From: Streptomyces durmitorensis
GTDB lineage: Bacteria > Actinomycetota > Actinomycetes > Streptomycetales > Streptomycetaceae
Direction of reading: 5' to 3'
DNA: 64,000 nucleotides
NCBI RefSeq assembly: GCF_023498005.1
Contig: NZ_CP097289.1
Location: forward strand, 6,324,001 to 6,388,000
Positions 16,596-26,935 of the stretch are shown one piece after another (the stretch's first letter is position 1; every line of letters starts with the position of its first letter). Under the pieces are notes generated by a model that did no database searches, had not been told where the DNA came from, and saw only the letters and a program-made list of their open reading frames with translations. A program made the position numbers and the translations under genes.

Positions 16596-17495
16596 TCAGA
16601 CGGTGACCTCGTCCGCCGGGCGCCGCGCCTCGGGGACGTCCGCCGTGCAGGTCGCGTCGGCGGCCGCCACGGCCCGTGCCCGCCGCCGTGCCAGAGGCGT
16701 CGCGAGCGCGGTCAGGACGACGAAGACGCCGATCGCCATCAGGACGATGGTCGCTCCGGGCGGCACGTCCTCGTAGTACGACGTGACCGTGCCGGACAGT
16801 GTCACGGCGGTGCCGATGACCACCGACAGGATGAACGTCACCTTGAACGAGCGGGTGATCTGCTGGGCCGCCGCGACCGGCACCACCATGAGCGCGCTCA
16901 CCAGGAGCAGGCCGACGACGCGCATCGCGACGGTGACCGTCACCGCGGCCGTGACCGCGATCAGGAGGTTCAGGGCCCGGACCGGCAGCCCGGTCACCCG
17001 CGCGAACTCCTCGTCCTGGCTCACCGCGAACAGCTGCTTGCGCAGGCCGACCGTGACCAGGACCACAAAGGCCGCGAGCAGGCAGATCGCCGTGACGTCG
17101 GAGTCCGAGACCGTCGAGAGCGAGCCGAAGAGGTACGAGGAGAGGTTCGCGTTCGAGCCGGTGTCCGAGAGGTTGATCAGCAGGACACCGCCCGCCATGC
17201 CGCCGTAGAAGAGCATCGCGAGCGCTATGTCACCGCGCGTCTTGCCGTACGCCCTGATCAGCTCCATCGTCACCGCGCCGACGACGGCGATCAGCGTCGC
17301 CATCCATACGGGGCTGGAATTGAGCAGGAAGCCGAGGCCGACGCCCGTCATGGCGATGTGGCCGATGCCGTCGCCCATCAGGGCCTGGCGGCGCTGGACG
17401 AGGTAGATGCCGATGGCCGGGGCCGTGATGCCGACGAGGACGGCGGCGATCAGCGCCCGCTGCATGAATTCGGTCTGGAAGATTTCCATCATCAT
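16596..17495 (-). CDS. znuB: Zinc ABC transporter permease ZnuB
   Basis: Membrane permease of 299 residues, ABC-3 family, with about nine helices (for example RALIAAVLVGITAPAIGIYLV and VVGLLLVSALMVVPVAAA). Residue pattern QRRQALMGDGIGHIAMTGVGLG is the family's conserved cytoplasmic loop. Start and znuC stop overlap (TGATG). The C-terminal tail beyond about residue 275 is soluble and variable. Third gene of the znuA-znuC-znuB operon. Confidence 0.93.
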   Translation of the reverse strand: MMMEIFQTEFMQRALIAAVLVGITAPAIGIYLVQRRQALMGDGIGHIAMTGVGLGFLLNSSPVWMATLIAVVGAVTMELIRAYGKTRGDIALAMLFYGGMAGGVLLINLSDTGSNANLSSYLFGSLSTVSDSDVTAICLLAAFVVLVTVGLRKQLFAVSQDEEFARVTGLPVRALNLLIAVTAAVTVTVAMRVVGLLLVSALMVVPVAAAQQITRSFKVTFILSVVIGTAVTLSGTVTSYYEDVPPGATIVLMAIGVFVVLTALATPLARRRARAVAAADATCTADVPEARRPADEVTV

Positions 17496-18334
17496 CAGGT
17501 CAGCAGTCCCGTGCGGATCGGCTCGTCGGCCGAGTGCGGATGTACGTGGTCGTGGCCGGGCAGCGCGTGCTGTCCCGTGGCCTTGGGCGGCGGACCGTCG
17601 TGCGTCACGCAGCCGTCGCGCAGGACGACCGCGCGGTCGATCAGCGGCTCAAGGGCGCCGAGCTCGTGCAGCACGAGCAGGACGGTCGTGCCGGCCGCGA
17701 CCTGCTCGCGCAGGGTCTGGGCGAGGATCTCCTGGCTGGCCAGGTCGACGCCCGCCATCGGCTCGTCCATGATCAGCAGCTCGGGCTCGGAGGCGAGCGC
17801 GCGGGCGATGAGCACGCGCTGGTGCTGGCCGCCGGAGAGCGCGCTCACGGAGTCCTTGGCGCGGTCGCCGAGGCCGACGAGCCCGATCGCCCGGTCGACC
17901 GCCGCGCGGTCCGCCTTGGTCGTCCAGCCCAGCTTCGACAGCTTCGTACGCGAGAGACGGCCTGCCGACACGACCTCGCGGATCGTCGCGGGGACGCCGC
18001 TGGCGGCCGTCGTGCGCTGCGGTACGTAGCCGATGCGGGCCCACTGGCGGAAGCGCTTGAGGGGGGTGCCGAAGAGGCTGATGTCGCCGCCGGTCAGGGG
18101 GACTTGGCCGATCACGGAGCGGACGGCGGTGGACTTGCCCGAGCCGTTGGCGCCGAGCAGGGCGACGACCTCACCGCGCTTGACGGTGAGGTCGATGCCG
18201 CGCAGCACCGGGCGCGCGCCGAGGGTGGCCGTGGCCGCCCTCACGGATATGACGGGCGGGACGGACCCCGCGTCGTCCGTGGCTTCCATGGCTCCCATGG
18301 CGTGCGCCTCCGATGCTGCTAGCCGTGCGTTCAC
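17495..18334 (-). CDS. znuC: Zinc ABC transporter ATPase ZnuC
   Basis: ATPase of 279 residues with Walker A (GANGSGKST), Q-loop (GYVPQR), signature LSGGQHQR, Walker B (LLIMDEPMAGVD) and the H-loop (LVLHELG). The C-terminus is rich in His/Asp (HALPGHDHVHPHSADE), as in many zinc-handling ATPases. The GTG start overlaps the znuA stop by 4 nt (GTGA), so the operon is translationally coupled. Confidence 0.94.
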   Translation of the reverse strand: MNARLAASEAHAMGAMEATDDAGSVPPVISVRAATATLGARPVLRGIDLTVKRGEVVALLGANGSGKSTAVRSVIGQVPLTGGDISLFGTPLKRFRQWARIGYVPQRTTAASGVPATIREVVSAGRLSRTKLSKLGWTTKADRAAVDRAIGLVGLGDRAKDSVSALSGGQHQRVLIARALASEPELLIMDEPMAGVDLASQEILAQTLREQVAAGTTVLLVLHELGALEPLIDRAVVLRDGCVTHDGPPPKATGQHALPGHDHVHPHSADEPIRTGLLT

Positions 18335-19299
18335 TTCGCGCCGAGGGCCTTCTCGAGCGCGGCGAGGTTGGACTCCATGACCCCTACGTAGTCATCGCCC
18401 TTGGACTTGTCCGTGATTCCCTCCAGGGGATCGAGGACGTCCGTCTTGAGGTTCGCGTCGGTGGCGAGCGTCGTGGCGGTCTTGTCGCTGGCGAGGGTCT
18501 CGAAGAACACCGTGGAGACGTCGTCCTTCTTCGCGATGTCTTGAAGTGCCTTGATGCGGGCGGGGCTCGGGTCCGACTCGGGGTCGACGCCTGCGATGCC
18601 CTCCTGGTCAAGGCCGTAGCGCTCGGCGAGGTAGCCGAAGGCGGAGTGCGTGGTGATGAAGGTCTTGGTCCTGGTGTCCTTCAGGCCGTCCTCGAACTTC
18701 GTGTTCAGGGCGTCCAGCTTCTTGACCAGGGCCTTGGTGTTCTTCTTGTACGCCGCCGCGTGGTCGGGGTCGGCCTTCTCCATCGCCTTGCCGACGCCCT
18801 CGGCGACCTCGGCGTACTTCACCGGGTCGAGCCAGATGTGCGGGTCGGCACCGGCTTCGCCCTCTTCGGAGTGCTCTTCGTCCCCGTGGTCGTGGCCGTG
18901 GTCGTGGCCGACCCCGGTGCCGTGCTTCTCCAGCTTGGTGAGGGTCGCGGCATCCACGGTGTTCTTCACGCCGGACTGGCCGATGGCGTCGTCGACGGCG
19001 GGCTGGATGCCCTTGAGGTAGAGGATGAAGTCCGATTCGCCGAGATGGGCGGTCTGCTTCGGGCTGAGCTCCAGGTCGTGCGGCTCGACGCCCGGCTTGG
19101 TCAGGGTGTCCACGGAGACGTGGTCCCCACCGATCTCCTGGGCCAGGTACTGCATGGGGTAGAACGACGCCGTCACGTTCAGCTTGCCGTCGCCGTTCTT
19201 GTCCGCGGCACTGGATGAGGAGCAGGCGGACAGGGCCGTGAGGCCGAGAACCGTGGCGGTGGCGACGGCGGCGGTGGGTATGAGGCGACGTACGTTCAT
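18331..19299 (-). CDS. znuA: Zinc ABC transporter binding lipoprotein ZnuA
   Basis: Cluster A-I metal-binding protein of about 322 residues. The signal peptide ends in lipobox LSAC, so it is lipid-anchored. Zinc ligands are visible: GVEPHDLE, a His/Asp/Glu-rich charged loop (HGTGVGHDHGHDHGDEEH), ADPHIWLDP and TTHSAFGY. The ATG at 19299 is preferred (GAGTG upstream); 19308 and a TTG at 19317 are possible. One Zur box overlaps this start and another lies just upstream, so zinc repression is expected. Confidence 0.93.
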   Translation of the reverse strand: MNVRRLIPTAAVATATVLGLTALSACSSSSAADKNGDGKLNVTASFYPMQYLAQEIGGDHVSVDTLTKPGVEPHDLELSPKQTAHLGESDFILYLKGIQPAVDDAIGQSGVKNTVDAATLTKLEKHGTGVGHDHGHDHGDEEHSEEGEAGADPHIWLDPVKYAEVAEGVGKAMEKADPDHAAAYKKNTKALVKKLDALNTKFEDGLKDTRTKTFITTHSAFGYLAERYGLDQEGIAGVDPESDPSPARIKALQDIAKKDDVSTVFFETLASDKTATTLATDANLKTDVLDPLEGITDKSKGDDYVGVMESNLAALEKALGAK

Positions 19300-19335
19300 G
19301 ACACTCATTTTCAACAAATCTGGAAACGATTGTCA
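19299..19335 (-). promoter_or_regulatory. Two Zur boxes upstream of znuA
   Basis: TGACACTCATTTTCA (19299-19313) and TGGAAACGATTGTCA (19321-19335) both resemble the Streptomyces Zur box TGAAAATGATTTTCA. Their centres are 22 bp apart, two helical turns, so two Zur dimers could bind side by side. Confidence 0.8.
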
Positions 19336-19476
19336 ACTAGTCGTCCGATCTGTGCTGGATGTGCGGTGGATGCGCCGCGGATCCGGGGCGGACCGGGAAC
19401 CGATTTGATTAGGGGGGTAAGGCCGCCGGTAACCTGAAGCATTCGCTTCGCCCACCGTCGTAATGAAGAGAGCACC

Positions 19477-20856
<1,380 letters not shown>

Positions 20857-20896
20857 TCGCTGCCCCCGCTCGGCGTTGGCTGAGTGAAGCTTGAAA

Positions 20897-20932
20897 GAAG
20901 CCCCCGGATCCGCATACGGATCCGGGGGCTTC
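20897..20932 (+). terminator. Hairpin terminator after glyS
   Basis: GAAGCCCCCGGATCCG, a 4-nt loop, then CGGATCCGGGGGCTTC: a perfect 16-bp stem 40 bp after the glyS stop. Confidence 0.88.
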
Positions 20933-20950
20933 TGCTGCACACTGTTCGCC

Positions 20951-21157
20951 ATGCCTTCGATGACCACGAGCAAGGTCTCTAGATGGGACCAGCACGGGCG
21001 CGAGCATGTCGTGCACGTGCAGAAGTCAGGCGTCCAGCGGCAGTTGAGCTGCGACACGTGCGACTGGAGGAAGCGGGTGCAGTTCCTGCCGTGGCTGAAG
21101 GCGGAGGAACATCTCGCCGAGGAGCACCAGGCGACGGTGGATCCCTCGGTGCCCTGA
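20951..21157 (+). CDS. Small conserved protein with a CxxC motif
   Basis: Sixty-eight residues, basic, with one C-D-T-C motif (about residue 34) and several His residues (REHVVHVQKSG, EEHLAEEHQATV). Two Cys plus spaced His could form a single zinc knuckle. It starts right after the glyS terminator without a clear ribosome site. Function unknown. Confidence 0.65.
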   Translation: MPSMTTSKVSRWDQHGREHVVHVQKSGVQRQLSCDTCDWRKRVQFLPWLKAEEHLAEEHQATVDPSVP

Positions 21158-21292
21158 ACCCCGCGGTCCGCGGCGGCACTTGGGACGGATCCGCGCCGCA
21201 GGCAACCAGGTGGTCCGCGCCACCGTCTCTCCTTTCCCCGGCCCGTGACGGCGTCGGGCACCGTCCCCCGCTTCATGACCCGGAGAGCAGCC

Positions 21293-21607
21293 TTGGCGCA
21301 CGACGACGAACGCGACCGGCCCGCCCATCACCCCCAGGCGCCGTGGTGGTGGGGCATGGGACCGGCCGGGGCCGTCCTTCTCATCGCCGCCGGGATCGCC
21401 TGGGCGCTGTGGGCGTTCCTGGGGTCCGGCGTCGCGGGCGGCCCGATGGCGGGCTACCAGAGCAGCAAGATCGTCGCCATCGGCCTCGTACTCCTCGGCA
21501 CGATCGTCCTGGAACGCCTCCGCAGCCGTCGTACGCGGGCGGACGAGGCGGAGGAGCAGCAGGAAGAGGAGCAGCAGGCAGAGGAGCAGCAGGAGACGCC
21601 CTGCTAG
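21293..21607 (+). CDS. Small membrane protein with Glu/Gln-rich tail
   Basis: About 104 residues: a charged N-terminus (AHDDERDRPAHHP), two predicted membrane helices (GPAGAVLLIAAGIAWALWAFLG and SSKIVAIGLVLLGTIVLERL), then a cytoplasmic tail of E-E-Q-Q repeats. TTG at 21293 is favoured by GGAGAG about 7 nt upstream; ATG at 21275 is an in-frame alternative. No known function. Confidence 0.65.
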   Translation: MAHDDERDRPAHHPQAPWWWGMGPAGAVLLIAAGIAWALWAFLGSGVAGGPMAGYQSSKIVAIGLVLLGTIVLERLRSRRTRADEAEEQQEEEQQAEEQQETPC

Positions 21608-21691
21608 CGGCGCAGACCGCGTACGACCAGGTCGACCACTGTCGTGAACGTGCCCTGGGTGGCGCCCCCTTGGATGATCGTGGCGAGCTCG

Positions 21692-22210
21692 TCACGGCGC
21701 GGACCCGTCCCTGAGCCACGCCGCGACAGCCGATGCGGTGTCGGACGGGGCCCGGCCGGAGGTGGAGAACTCCGTGCCGATGAGGTCGCGCAGTTCCCGC
21801 GCGTCCTGGAGGGCCTCCTCGATCTCCGCGTCGTGCCAGCCGCGGGCCGTCAGACGTGCGCGGCGGTCCCGGTCCTCGCAGTCCAGGCGCGCCCACTGGG
21901 GCTTGGGCGCATCGGTCACACCTGCTGCCGCGGCCTCCCATTCGGCCGGGGTGAGCGGGCAGGTCACCAGGACGGGTCGGCCGCCACGCGTCAGCATGCT
22001 CGCGACGCGCACCCACAGGCGGTTGTAGGCCGGCCATACGGCGCTCGCGGCAGGGGAGGTGATCTCGATGCCCAGCAAGTGGCCGTCGGGATCGGGCAGT
22101 TCATCGAAGTCGACGACGGTGAAAGGGCCGTGACGGCCGTGACGCAGGTGTGCCAGGAGCGTCGACTTGCCCGCGCCCGGAGCCCCCGTGATCAGCCGTA
22201 GATCCGTCAT
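21692..22210 (-). CDS. P-loop ATP-binding protein
   Basis: Protein of 172 residues with an N-terminal Walker A (LITGAPGAGKST) and the compact alpha/beta arrangement of small nucleotide kinases (LVTCPLTPAEWEAAA). It may be a kinase-like or phosphotransfer protein. It begins in the stop codon of the upstream phosphatase gene (ATGA), so the two are co-translated; a kinase/phosphatase pair is possible but unproven. Confidence 0.75.
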   Translation of the reverse strand: MTDLRLITGAPGAGKSTLLAHLRHGRHGPFTVVDFDELPDPDGHLLGIEITSPAASAVWPAYNRLWVRVASMLTRGGRPVLVTCPLTPAEWEAAAAGVTDAPKPQWARLDCEDRDRRARLTARGWHDAEIEEALQDARELRDLIGTEFSTSGRAPSDTASAVAAWLRDGSAP

Positions 22211-22653
22211 TCCGCGCCCTGCGCCGGCGCGAACCGCCGCACGAACCTCTTCTGCCACGGTGTCTCCACCGCCCGTGGCGCATAGTGCTCCCGGACGTAC
22301 GCGACCGCCTCGGTGCTCGGCACGTCGTCCAGTACCGCCATGCAGGCCAGTGCCGTGCCCGTGCGTCCCAGGCCGCCGCCGCATGCGATCTCGACCCGTT
22401 CCTTCTCCGATCGCTCCAGCGCCTCGCGCAGGGCGGTGGCCGTCGCCCGGCGGTCCTTGGGGAGGCGGAAGTCCGGCCAGTGGATCCACTGGGACTGCCA
22501 GTCGACGGCGGGGGGTTCCTTGCCCAGGAGGTACAGGGCGAAGTCCGGGGTCGGGCCTTCCGGGAGCGGGTGGCGGAGGCCTCGGCCGCGGATGAGGCGG
22601 CCCGAGGGGAGGCGTAGTACGCCTGATGCGGTGGGGGCCCAAGTCGCAGTCAT
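22207..22653 (-). CDS. Protein-tyrosine-phosphatase-like protein
   Basis: Protein of 148 residues with the P-loop signature C-G-G-G-L-G-R-T (Cys91 to Arg97, CX5R) followed by GTALACMAVLDD. A preceding W-P-D motif (HWPDFRLP) supplies a likely general acid, matching the tyrosine/dual-specificity phosphatase fold. It probably dephosphorylates a protein or small phosphoester. It forms an operon with the P-loop protein. Confidence 0.8.
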   Translation of the reverse strand: MTATWAPTASGVLRLPSGRLIRGRGLRHPLPEGPTPDFALYLLGKEPPAVDWQSQWIHWPDFRLPKDRRATATALREALERSEKERVEIACGGGLGRTGTALACMAVLDDVPSTEAVAYVREHYAPRAVETPWQKRFVRRFAPAQGAE

Positions 22654-22696
22654 GGCGTGAGGGTAGTTTCCGGCGGCGGGCGGGTGCCGCCTGAAT

Positions 22697-24178
22697 TCAG
22701 GGCCGTGCCGAGCGCCGGTCCGGGCGTGCCGTGTCCGCGCGCGGTCCCTGCGGCATGGCCTCAAGGCGCTCCGCCGTCCGCCGTGCCGTCTCCCTCGCCC
22801 AGTGGCCGCTGGTCAGGGCCCCGAGGAGCAGGACCGCGAGGCCGCAGCCCGCGATGATCCACCAGGCGGGGCGGCTCGCCTCGGTGAAGACGGCCGCGTA
22901 CGACGAAGAGCCCACCCCCGATGCCAGGACCGCGCCGATGACCGCGACGCCCAGGGTCTGGCCGATCTGGCGGCTCGTGGAGGCGACGGCTGCGGCGACG
23001 CCCGCCTGGGAGCGCGGCATCCCGGAGACGGCGGTGTTGGTGATGGGGGCGTTCACGAAGCCGAAGCCGAGGCCGAAGAGGACGTAGCCGAGGAGCAGCG
23101 TCGCGTTCGTCGTCTCCGCGTCGAAGGCGGCGAAGAGGACTCCGGACGCCGTCATCGTGACCCCCGCGACCAGGAGCGGAAGGCGCGGGCCCCGGCTGCC
23201 CACCAGGCGGCCCGACAGCGGGGCGCAGATCAGCGTCATCGCGGCCATCGGCAGCATCCAGACGCCCGCGTGCAGGGCGTTCAGGCCCCGTACGTTCTGG
23301 AGGTAGAGCGTGGACAGGAAGAGGAAGCCGCCCAGCGCGGCGAAGGCGCTGATCGCGATCACCGTCGCGCCGCTGAACGGCGCCGAGCCGAAGAAGCGCA
23401 GGTCGATGAGGGGGTCGGTGCGGCGCGGCTCGTATGCGAGGAGGCCGAGCAGGGTCAGGAGCGCCGCCGCCGCGAACGTGATGATCAGCGGGGACGTCCA
23501 GCCCGCCGTCGGGGCCTCGATGATCGCGTACGTCAGGGCGCCGAGCAGCACCATGACCAGGAGCTGGCCCACGGGGTCGGCGCGGCGCGGCTTGGGGGCG
23601 CGGGACTCGGGGACGTACCGGATGGTGAGGAGCAGCGCCGCGAGGCCCACCGGCAGGTTGATCCAGAAGATGGAGCGCCAGCCGACGGTGTCCACCAGGA
23701 GGCCCCCGATCAAGGGGCCCGCCGCCATGGAGATGCCGACCACCCCGCCCCAGACACCGATGGCGCGGGCGCGTTCGGCGGGCTCGGTGAAGGTGTTGGT
23801 GATGATCGACATCGCGACCGGGTTGAGCATGGAGCCACCGACCGCCTGGAGCATCCGGAAGGCCACGAGGGATTCCAGATCGGGCGCGAGGGAACAGGCC
23901 ACCGAGGCGACCGTGAAGATCACCAGGCCCACCTTGAAGATCTTCCGGCGCCCCACGCGGTCCGCCGTGGACCCCGCGAGCATGAGGAGCGCGGCGAGGA
24001 CGAGGGTGTAGGCGTCGATCGTCCACTGCATGCCCGAGATGCTGGTGTCGAACTCCCGCGCCATGGTGGGCAGGGCGACGTTCAGGACGGTGTTGTCGAG
24101 GCTGACGATGAGCAGGCTCATGCAGCAGATCGCGAGGACGAGCATGCGTCGGCGGTGCGTCAGCTCTTGCTGGGGCAT
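22697..24178 (-). CDS. MFS transporter, DHA2 (EmrB/QacA-like) drug exporter
   Basis: Membrane protein of 493 residues with 14 predicted helices. Motif A (GSTADRVGRRKIFKVG), the DHA2 motif (NTVLNVALPTMAREF, with Asp in helix 1: SLDNTV), and motif C (GVVGISMAAGPLIGGLL) are present. Probably a proton-driven efflux pump of broad substrate range. A second, different DHA2 gene lies 186 bp upstream on the same strand; the GT-rich gap is low complexity. Confidence 0.9.
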   Translation of the reverse strand: MPQQELTHRRRMLVLAICCMSLLIVSLDNTVLNVALPTMAREFDTSISGMQWTIDAYTLVLAALLMLAGSTADRVGRRKIFKVGLVIFTVASVACSLAPDLESLVAFRMLQAVGGSMLNPVAMSIITNTFTEPAERARAIGVWGGVVGISMAAGPLIGGLLVDTVGWRSIFWINLPVGLAALLLTIRYVPESRAPKPRRADPVGQLLVMVLLGALTYAIIEAPTAGWTSPLIITFAAAALLTLLGLLAYEPRRTDPLIDLRFFGSAPFSGATVIAISAFAALGGFLFLSTLYLQNVRGLNALHAGVWMLPMAAMTLICAPLSGRLVGSRGPRLPLLVAGVTMTASGVLFAAFDAETTNATLLLGYVLFGLGFGFVNAPITNTAVSGMPRSQAGVAAAVASTSRQIGQTLGVAVIGAVLASGVGSSSYAAVFTEASRPAWWIIAGCGLAVLLLGALTSGHWARETARRTAERLEAMPQGPRADTARPDRRSARP

Positions 24179-24364
24179 GGGTTCGACGGTATCCCGGTCG
24201 GCTGTGGGTCGCTCCTGTGGGCTGTGGGGGCTTTGGGGGCCGTGGGGGTCGCGTGGGTCGTGGGGCGTGGGCTGTGCGTCGCTCCCGTGGGCCGCGGGGC
24301 GTACGGCGGTGCTCCTGCGGTCGCCCCCCCGGGCCCCGCTCGTCCCACTCGCCCCACCCGCCCC

Positions 24365-25861
24365 TCAGCCGAGCCTGCGCGGCAGCCGCAGGCTCAGCAG
24401 CCCGAGGCCGACGAGCCCGGCCAGTTGCACCGCGAGGGCGATCGCGAACGCGTTCCGCATGCCCAGGCCCGGCACCATGGCCAGGAAGAGCGAGCCGAGC
24501 GTGGCGACGCCCATGGCAAGGCAGGACTGCTGGACCGTCGCCGCGAGACCGCTGCCCGCGCCCGCCTTCGCGGCCGGCACCGCGGCGAGCACGATGCGGT
24601 AGTAGAGGGCGAGCTGCACACCCTGGCCGAGCCCGCACAGGGCGAGGCCGGGAGCCAGGACGAGCGGGCTCAGCGCCGACCACGGCGTCCACAGCACCGT
24701 GAGCGCGAGGATCGCCAGGCCGACGGCGTGCACCAGGGCGCAGACCGTCAGCGCGCGGCTGCCGAGCCACGTCACCAGGCGCGGGGCGAGCATCGACGCC
24801 GCGAACTGCGCGACGCCCATGGGGATCAGGGTCAGCCCGGACTTCAAGGGGCTGAATCCCAGCCACTGCTGGAGCGTCACCGCACTGACGAACATCCAGC
24901 CCGCGAAGCCGGTGAAGATGGGCAGGCCGATGGTCAGCCCCCTGCGTACGCCGGGTTCGCGCAGCAGCGACGGAGGCAGCAGCGGGCTGCCGCCGGTGCG
25001 TTCGGCGCGCAGCTCGACGCGGGCGAACGCCCAGGCCAGGAACGGTGAGGCGACCAGGAGCAGCACCGACCACAGGGGCCAGCCCGCCGCCCGTCCCTCG
25101 GTCAGGGGCAGCAGCAGCGCGATGAGGGACGCGGCGAGCAGGAGCGCGCCGCCGATGTCGCTGCGGCCCGGCTGCTCGGCGCGGCTGTCCGGCACGGAGC
25201 GCACCGCGCAGAGCAGGGCGGCGACGGCGACGGGCGCGTTCACCAGGAACACCGCGCGCCAGCCGGTGCCCGCGAGGTCGGCGGAGACGAGGACCCCGCC
25301 GAGCACCTGGCCGAGGACGATGGAGATGCCGCCCACCGAGCCGTAGAGGGCGACCGCCTTCGTCCGCCGCTCGCCCCGCGTCGTCGCGTGGATGGTGGCG
25401 AGCACCTGCGGCAGCATCAGCGCCGATGCCGCGCCCTGGGCGACGCGCGCGGCCACCAGCCACCAGGCGCCGGGCGCGAGCCCGCAGGCCAGCGAGGTCA
25501 CGCCGAAGGCGGCGACGCCCCAGAGGAAGAGCCTGCGGCGCCCGTACGTGTCGCCGAGCCGTCCGCCGAGCACGAGCAGCACGGCGTACGCGACGGCGTA
25601 GCCCGCGACGACCATCTCCAGGGTCGCGGGGGAGGCGCGCAGGTCGTGTTCGATGCTGGGCAGGGCGACGTTGACGATGAAGAAGTCGATCATCGGGAGC
25701 GCGGCGCCGAGCAGGATGGTGACGAGGCCGAGCGGGGTCAGGGCGGCAGGGACCGGGGGGCCGGACCCGGCCCCGGTGTCCGCCGTGTCTGCCGTGGCCG
25801 ATGTGGCTGATGTGGCTGATGTGGGCTTGAGGACGTTGGCCGTGGAGTTTGTGAGGTTCAC
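24365..25861 (-). CDS. MFS transporter, DHA2 family
   Basis: Membrane protein of 498 residues starting at GTG 25861. The N-terminus is a hydrophilic Ser-Ala-Thr repeat (SATSATSATADTADT), which is unusual. Helix 1 motif DFFIVNVALPSIEHDL, motif A (GGRLGDTYGRRRLFLWG) and motif C (GISIVLGQVLGGVLV) are clear, with about 14 helices. A likely drug exporter, divergent from the XRE regulator at 25963 across a region with a strong palindrome, so the regulator probably controls it. Confidence 0.9.
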   Translation of the reverse strand: MNLTNSTANVLKPTSATSATSATADTADTGAGSGPPVPAALTPLGLVTILLGAALPMIDFFIVNVALPSIEHDLRASPATLEMVVAGYAVAYAVLLVLGGRLGDTYGRRRLFLWGVAAFGVTSLACGLAPGAWWLVAARVAQGAASALMLPQVLATIHATTRGERRTKAVALYGSVGGISIVLGQVLGGVLVSADLAGTGWRAVFLVNAPVAVAALLCAVRSVPDSRAEQPGRSDIGGALLLAASLIALLLPLTEGRAAGWPLWSVLLLVASPFLAWAFARVELRAERTGGSPLLPPSLLREPGVRRGLTIGLPIFTGFAGWMFVSAVTLQQWLGFSPLKSGLTLIPMGVAQFAASMLAPRLVTWLGSRALTVCALVHAVGLAILALTVLWTPWSALSPLVLAPGLALCGLGQGVQLALYYRIVLAAVPAAKAGAGSGLAATVQQSCLAMGVATLGSLFLAMVPGLGMRNAFAIALAVQLAGLVGLGLLSLRLPRRLG

Positions 25862-25890
25862 GAGTACGACGGTCGTCGAACCATCAGCCA

Positions 25891-25918
25891 GGTACCAGAG
25901 TCTGTTTATCCTGGTACC
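25891..25918. promoter_or_regulatory. Inverted repeat GGTACCAG-N12-CTGGTACC in a divergent promoter
   Basis: Perfect 8-bp arms separated by 12 bp lie between the MFS gene (minus) and the XRE gene (plus). Spacing suits a dimer of the flanking regulator. The binding protein is inferred from position. Confidence 0.6.
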
Positions 25919-25962
25919 CGTACTACCTGGAAACAGGGTCGGCGTACGGGCAAGCTGGTCCC

Positions 25963-26886
25963 ATGGACACCGCAGCGCCGGCGAAGACCGACCGTATCCG
26001 ACGCAGTGAGCTCGCCGACTTCCTGCGCAGCCGCCGCGAGCGCATCACGCCGGAGCAGGCGGGCCTGCCCCGCGGCCCGCGCCGCCGCACGCCCGGCCTG
26101 CGCCGCGAGGAGGTCGCGCACCTCTCGACGGTCGGCGTCACCTGGTACACGTGGCTCGAGCAGGGCCGCGCCATCCACGTCTCGGCCCAGGTGCTCGACG
26201 CGCTCTGCCGCGCCCTGATGCTGGACGCAGGTGAGCGCGCCCACCTCTTCCAGCTCGCGGGCACCGCCGACCCCTCACCGGCCGCCGAGATCGCGTCGGT
26301 CCCGCAGGGCCTGCTGCGGATCGTCACCCAGCTGGAGCCGTACCCGGCGTGCGTGCAGAACTCCCGCTACGACGTCCTCGCCTACAACGCGACGTACGGC
26401 AACCTCCTCACCGACCTCGACGTGCTGCCGCCCGAGGACCGCAACTGCATGTGGCTGACCTTCACGCACCCCGCCTGGCAGGCCGCCATGGAGGACCGCG
26501 AGGAGACGATGCGCCGGATGGTCGCGAGGTTCCGGGCGCGGATGGCCGGGCATCTCGCGGACCCGGCGTGGAAGACGCTGCTCAGGAGGATGCGCAAGGC
26601 ATCGCCCACCTTCTGCGAACTGTGGGAGCGGCACGAGGTCATGCAGGCGGTGGACCAGTCGAAACGGTTCAACAATTCGCTCGTGGGCCCGCTGCACTTC
26701 ACGTACCACGGGCTGTGGCTCGGCCCGGCCGAGGGCCCGCGCCTCGGTACGTACGTCCCGGCGGACGCGCGCTCGCAGGCGGCCACGGAGGAGCTGCACC
26801 GCCTGGTGAAGGCCGGGCGCGTGGGCAGTCGCGGGGACGAGGGACGAGCCGGGCGCGTGGGCAGTCGCGCGGATGGGGGACAATAG
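25963..26886 (+). CDS. XRE-family regulator with MmyB-like ligand domain
   Basis: Protein of 307 residues. The N-terminal HTH (LADFLRSRRERITPEQAGLP…TPGLRREEVAHLSTVGVTWYTWLEQGR) and the C-terminal MmyB-type domain (VPQGLLRIVTQLEPYPACVQNSRYDVLAYNATYGNL) match a large actinobacterial family of regulators that sense small hydrophobic ligands and often control a neighbouring exporter or dehydrogenase. The C-terminal tail has a direct repeat of the GRVGSR motif. Confidence 0.88.
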   Translation: MDTAAPAKTDRIRRSELADFLRSRRERITPEQAGLPRGPRRRTPGLRREEVAHLSTVGVTWYTWLEQGRAIHVSAQVLDALCRALMLDAGERAHLFQLAGTADPSPAAEIASVPQGLLRIVTQLEPYPACVQNSRYDVLAYNATYGNLLTDLDVLPPEDRNCMWLTFTHPAWQAAMEDREETMRRMVARFRARMAGHLADPAWKTLLRRMRKASPTFCELWERHEVMQAVDQSKRFNNSLVGPLHFTYHGLWLGPAEGPRLGTYVPADARSQAATEELHRLVKAGRVGSRGDEGRAGRVGSRADGGQ

Positions 26887-26935
26887 GAGGTCTGCCCCCG
26901 CCTCAGCCCCACTCGTCCCGGAGGAATCCCGCGCC

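Noticed and set aside
16356..18029. 557-residue plus-strand frame over the znu genes
   Set aside because: Antisense to znuB/znuC, low-complexity Arg/Asp composition, no domain.
19336..19476. T-box or riboswitch before glyS
   Set aside because: No T-box core or antiterminator hairpin visible in the short leader.
22761..25463. 900-residue minus-strand frame across both MFS genes
   Set aside because: Composition of Arg/Pro/Gly/Ala only; it is a shifted frame of the two transporters.
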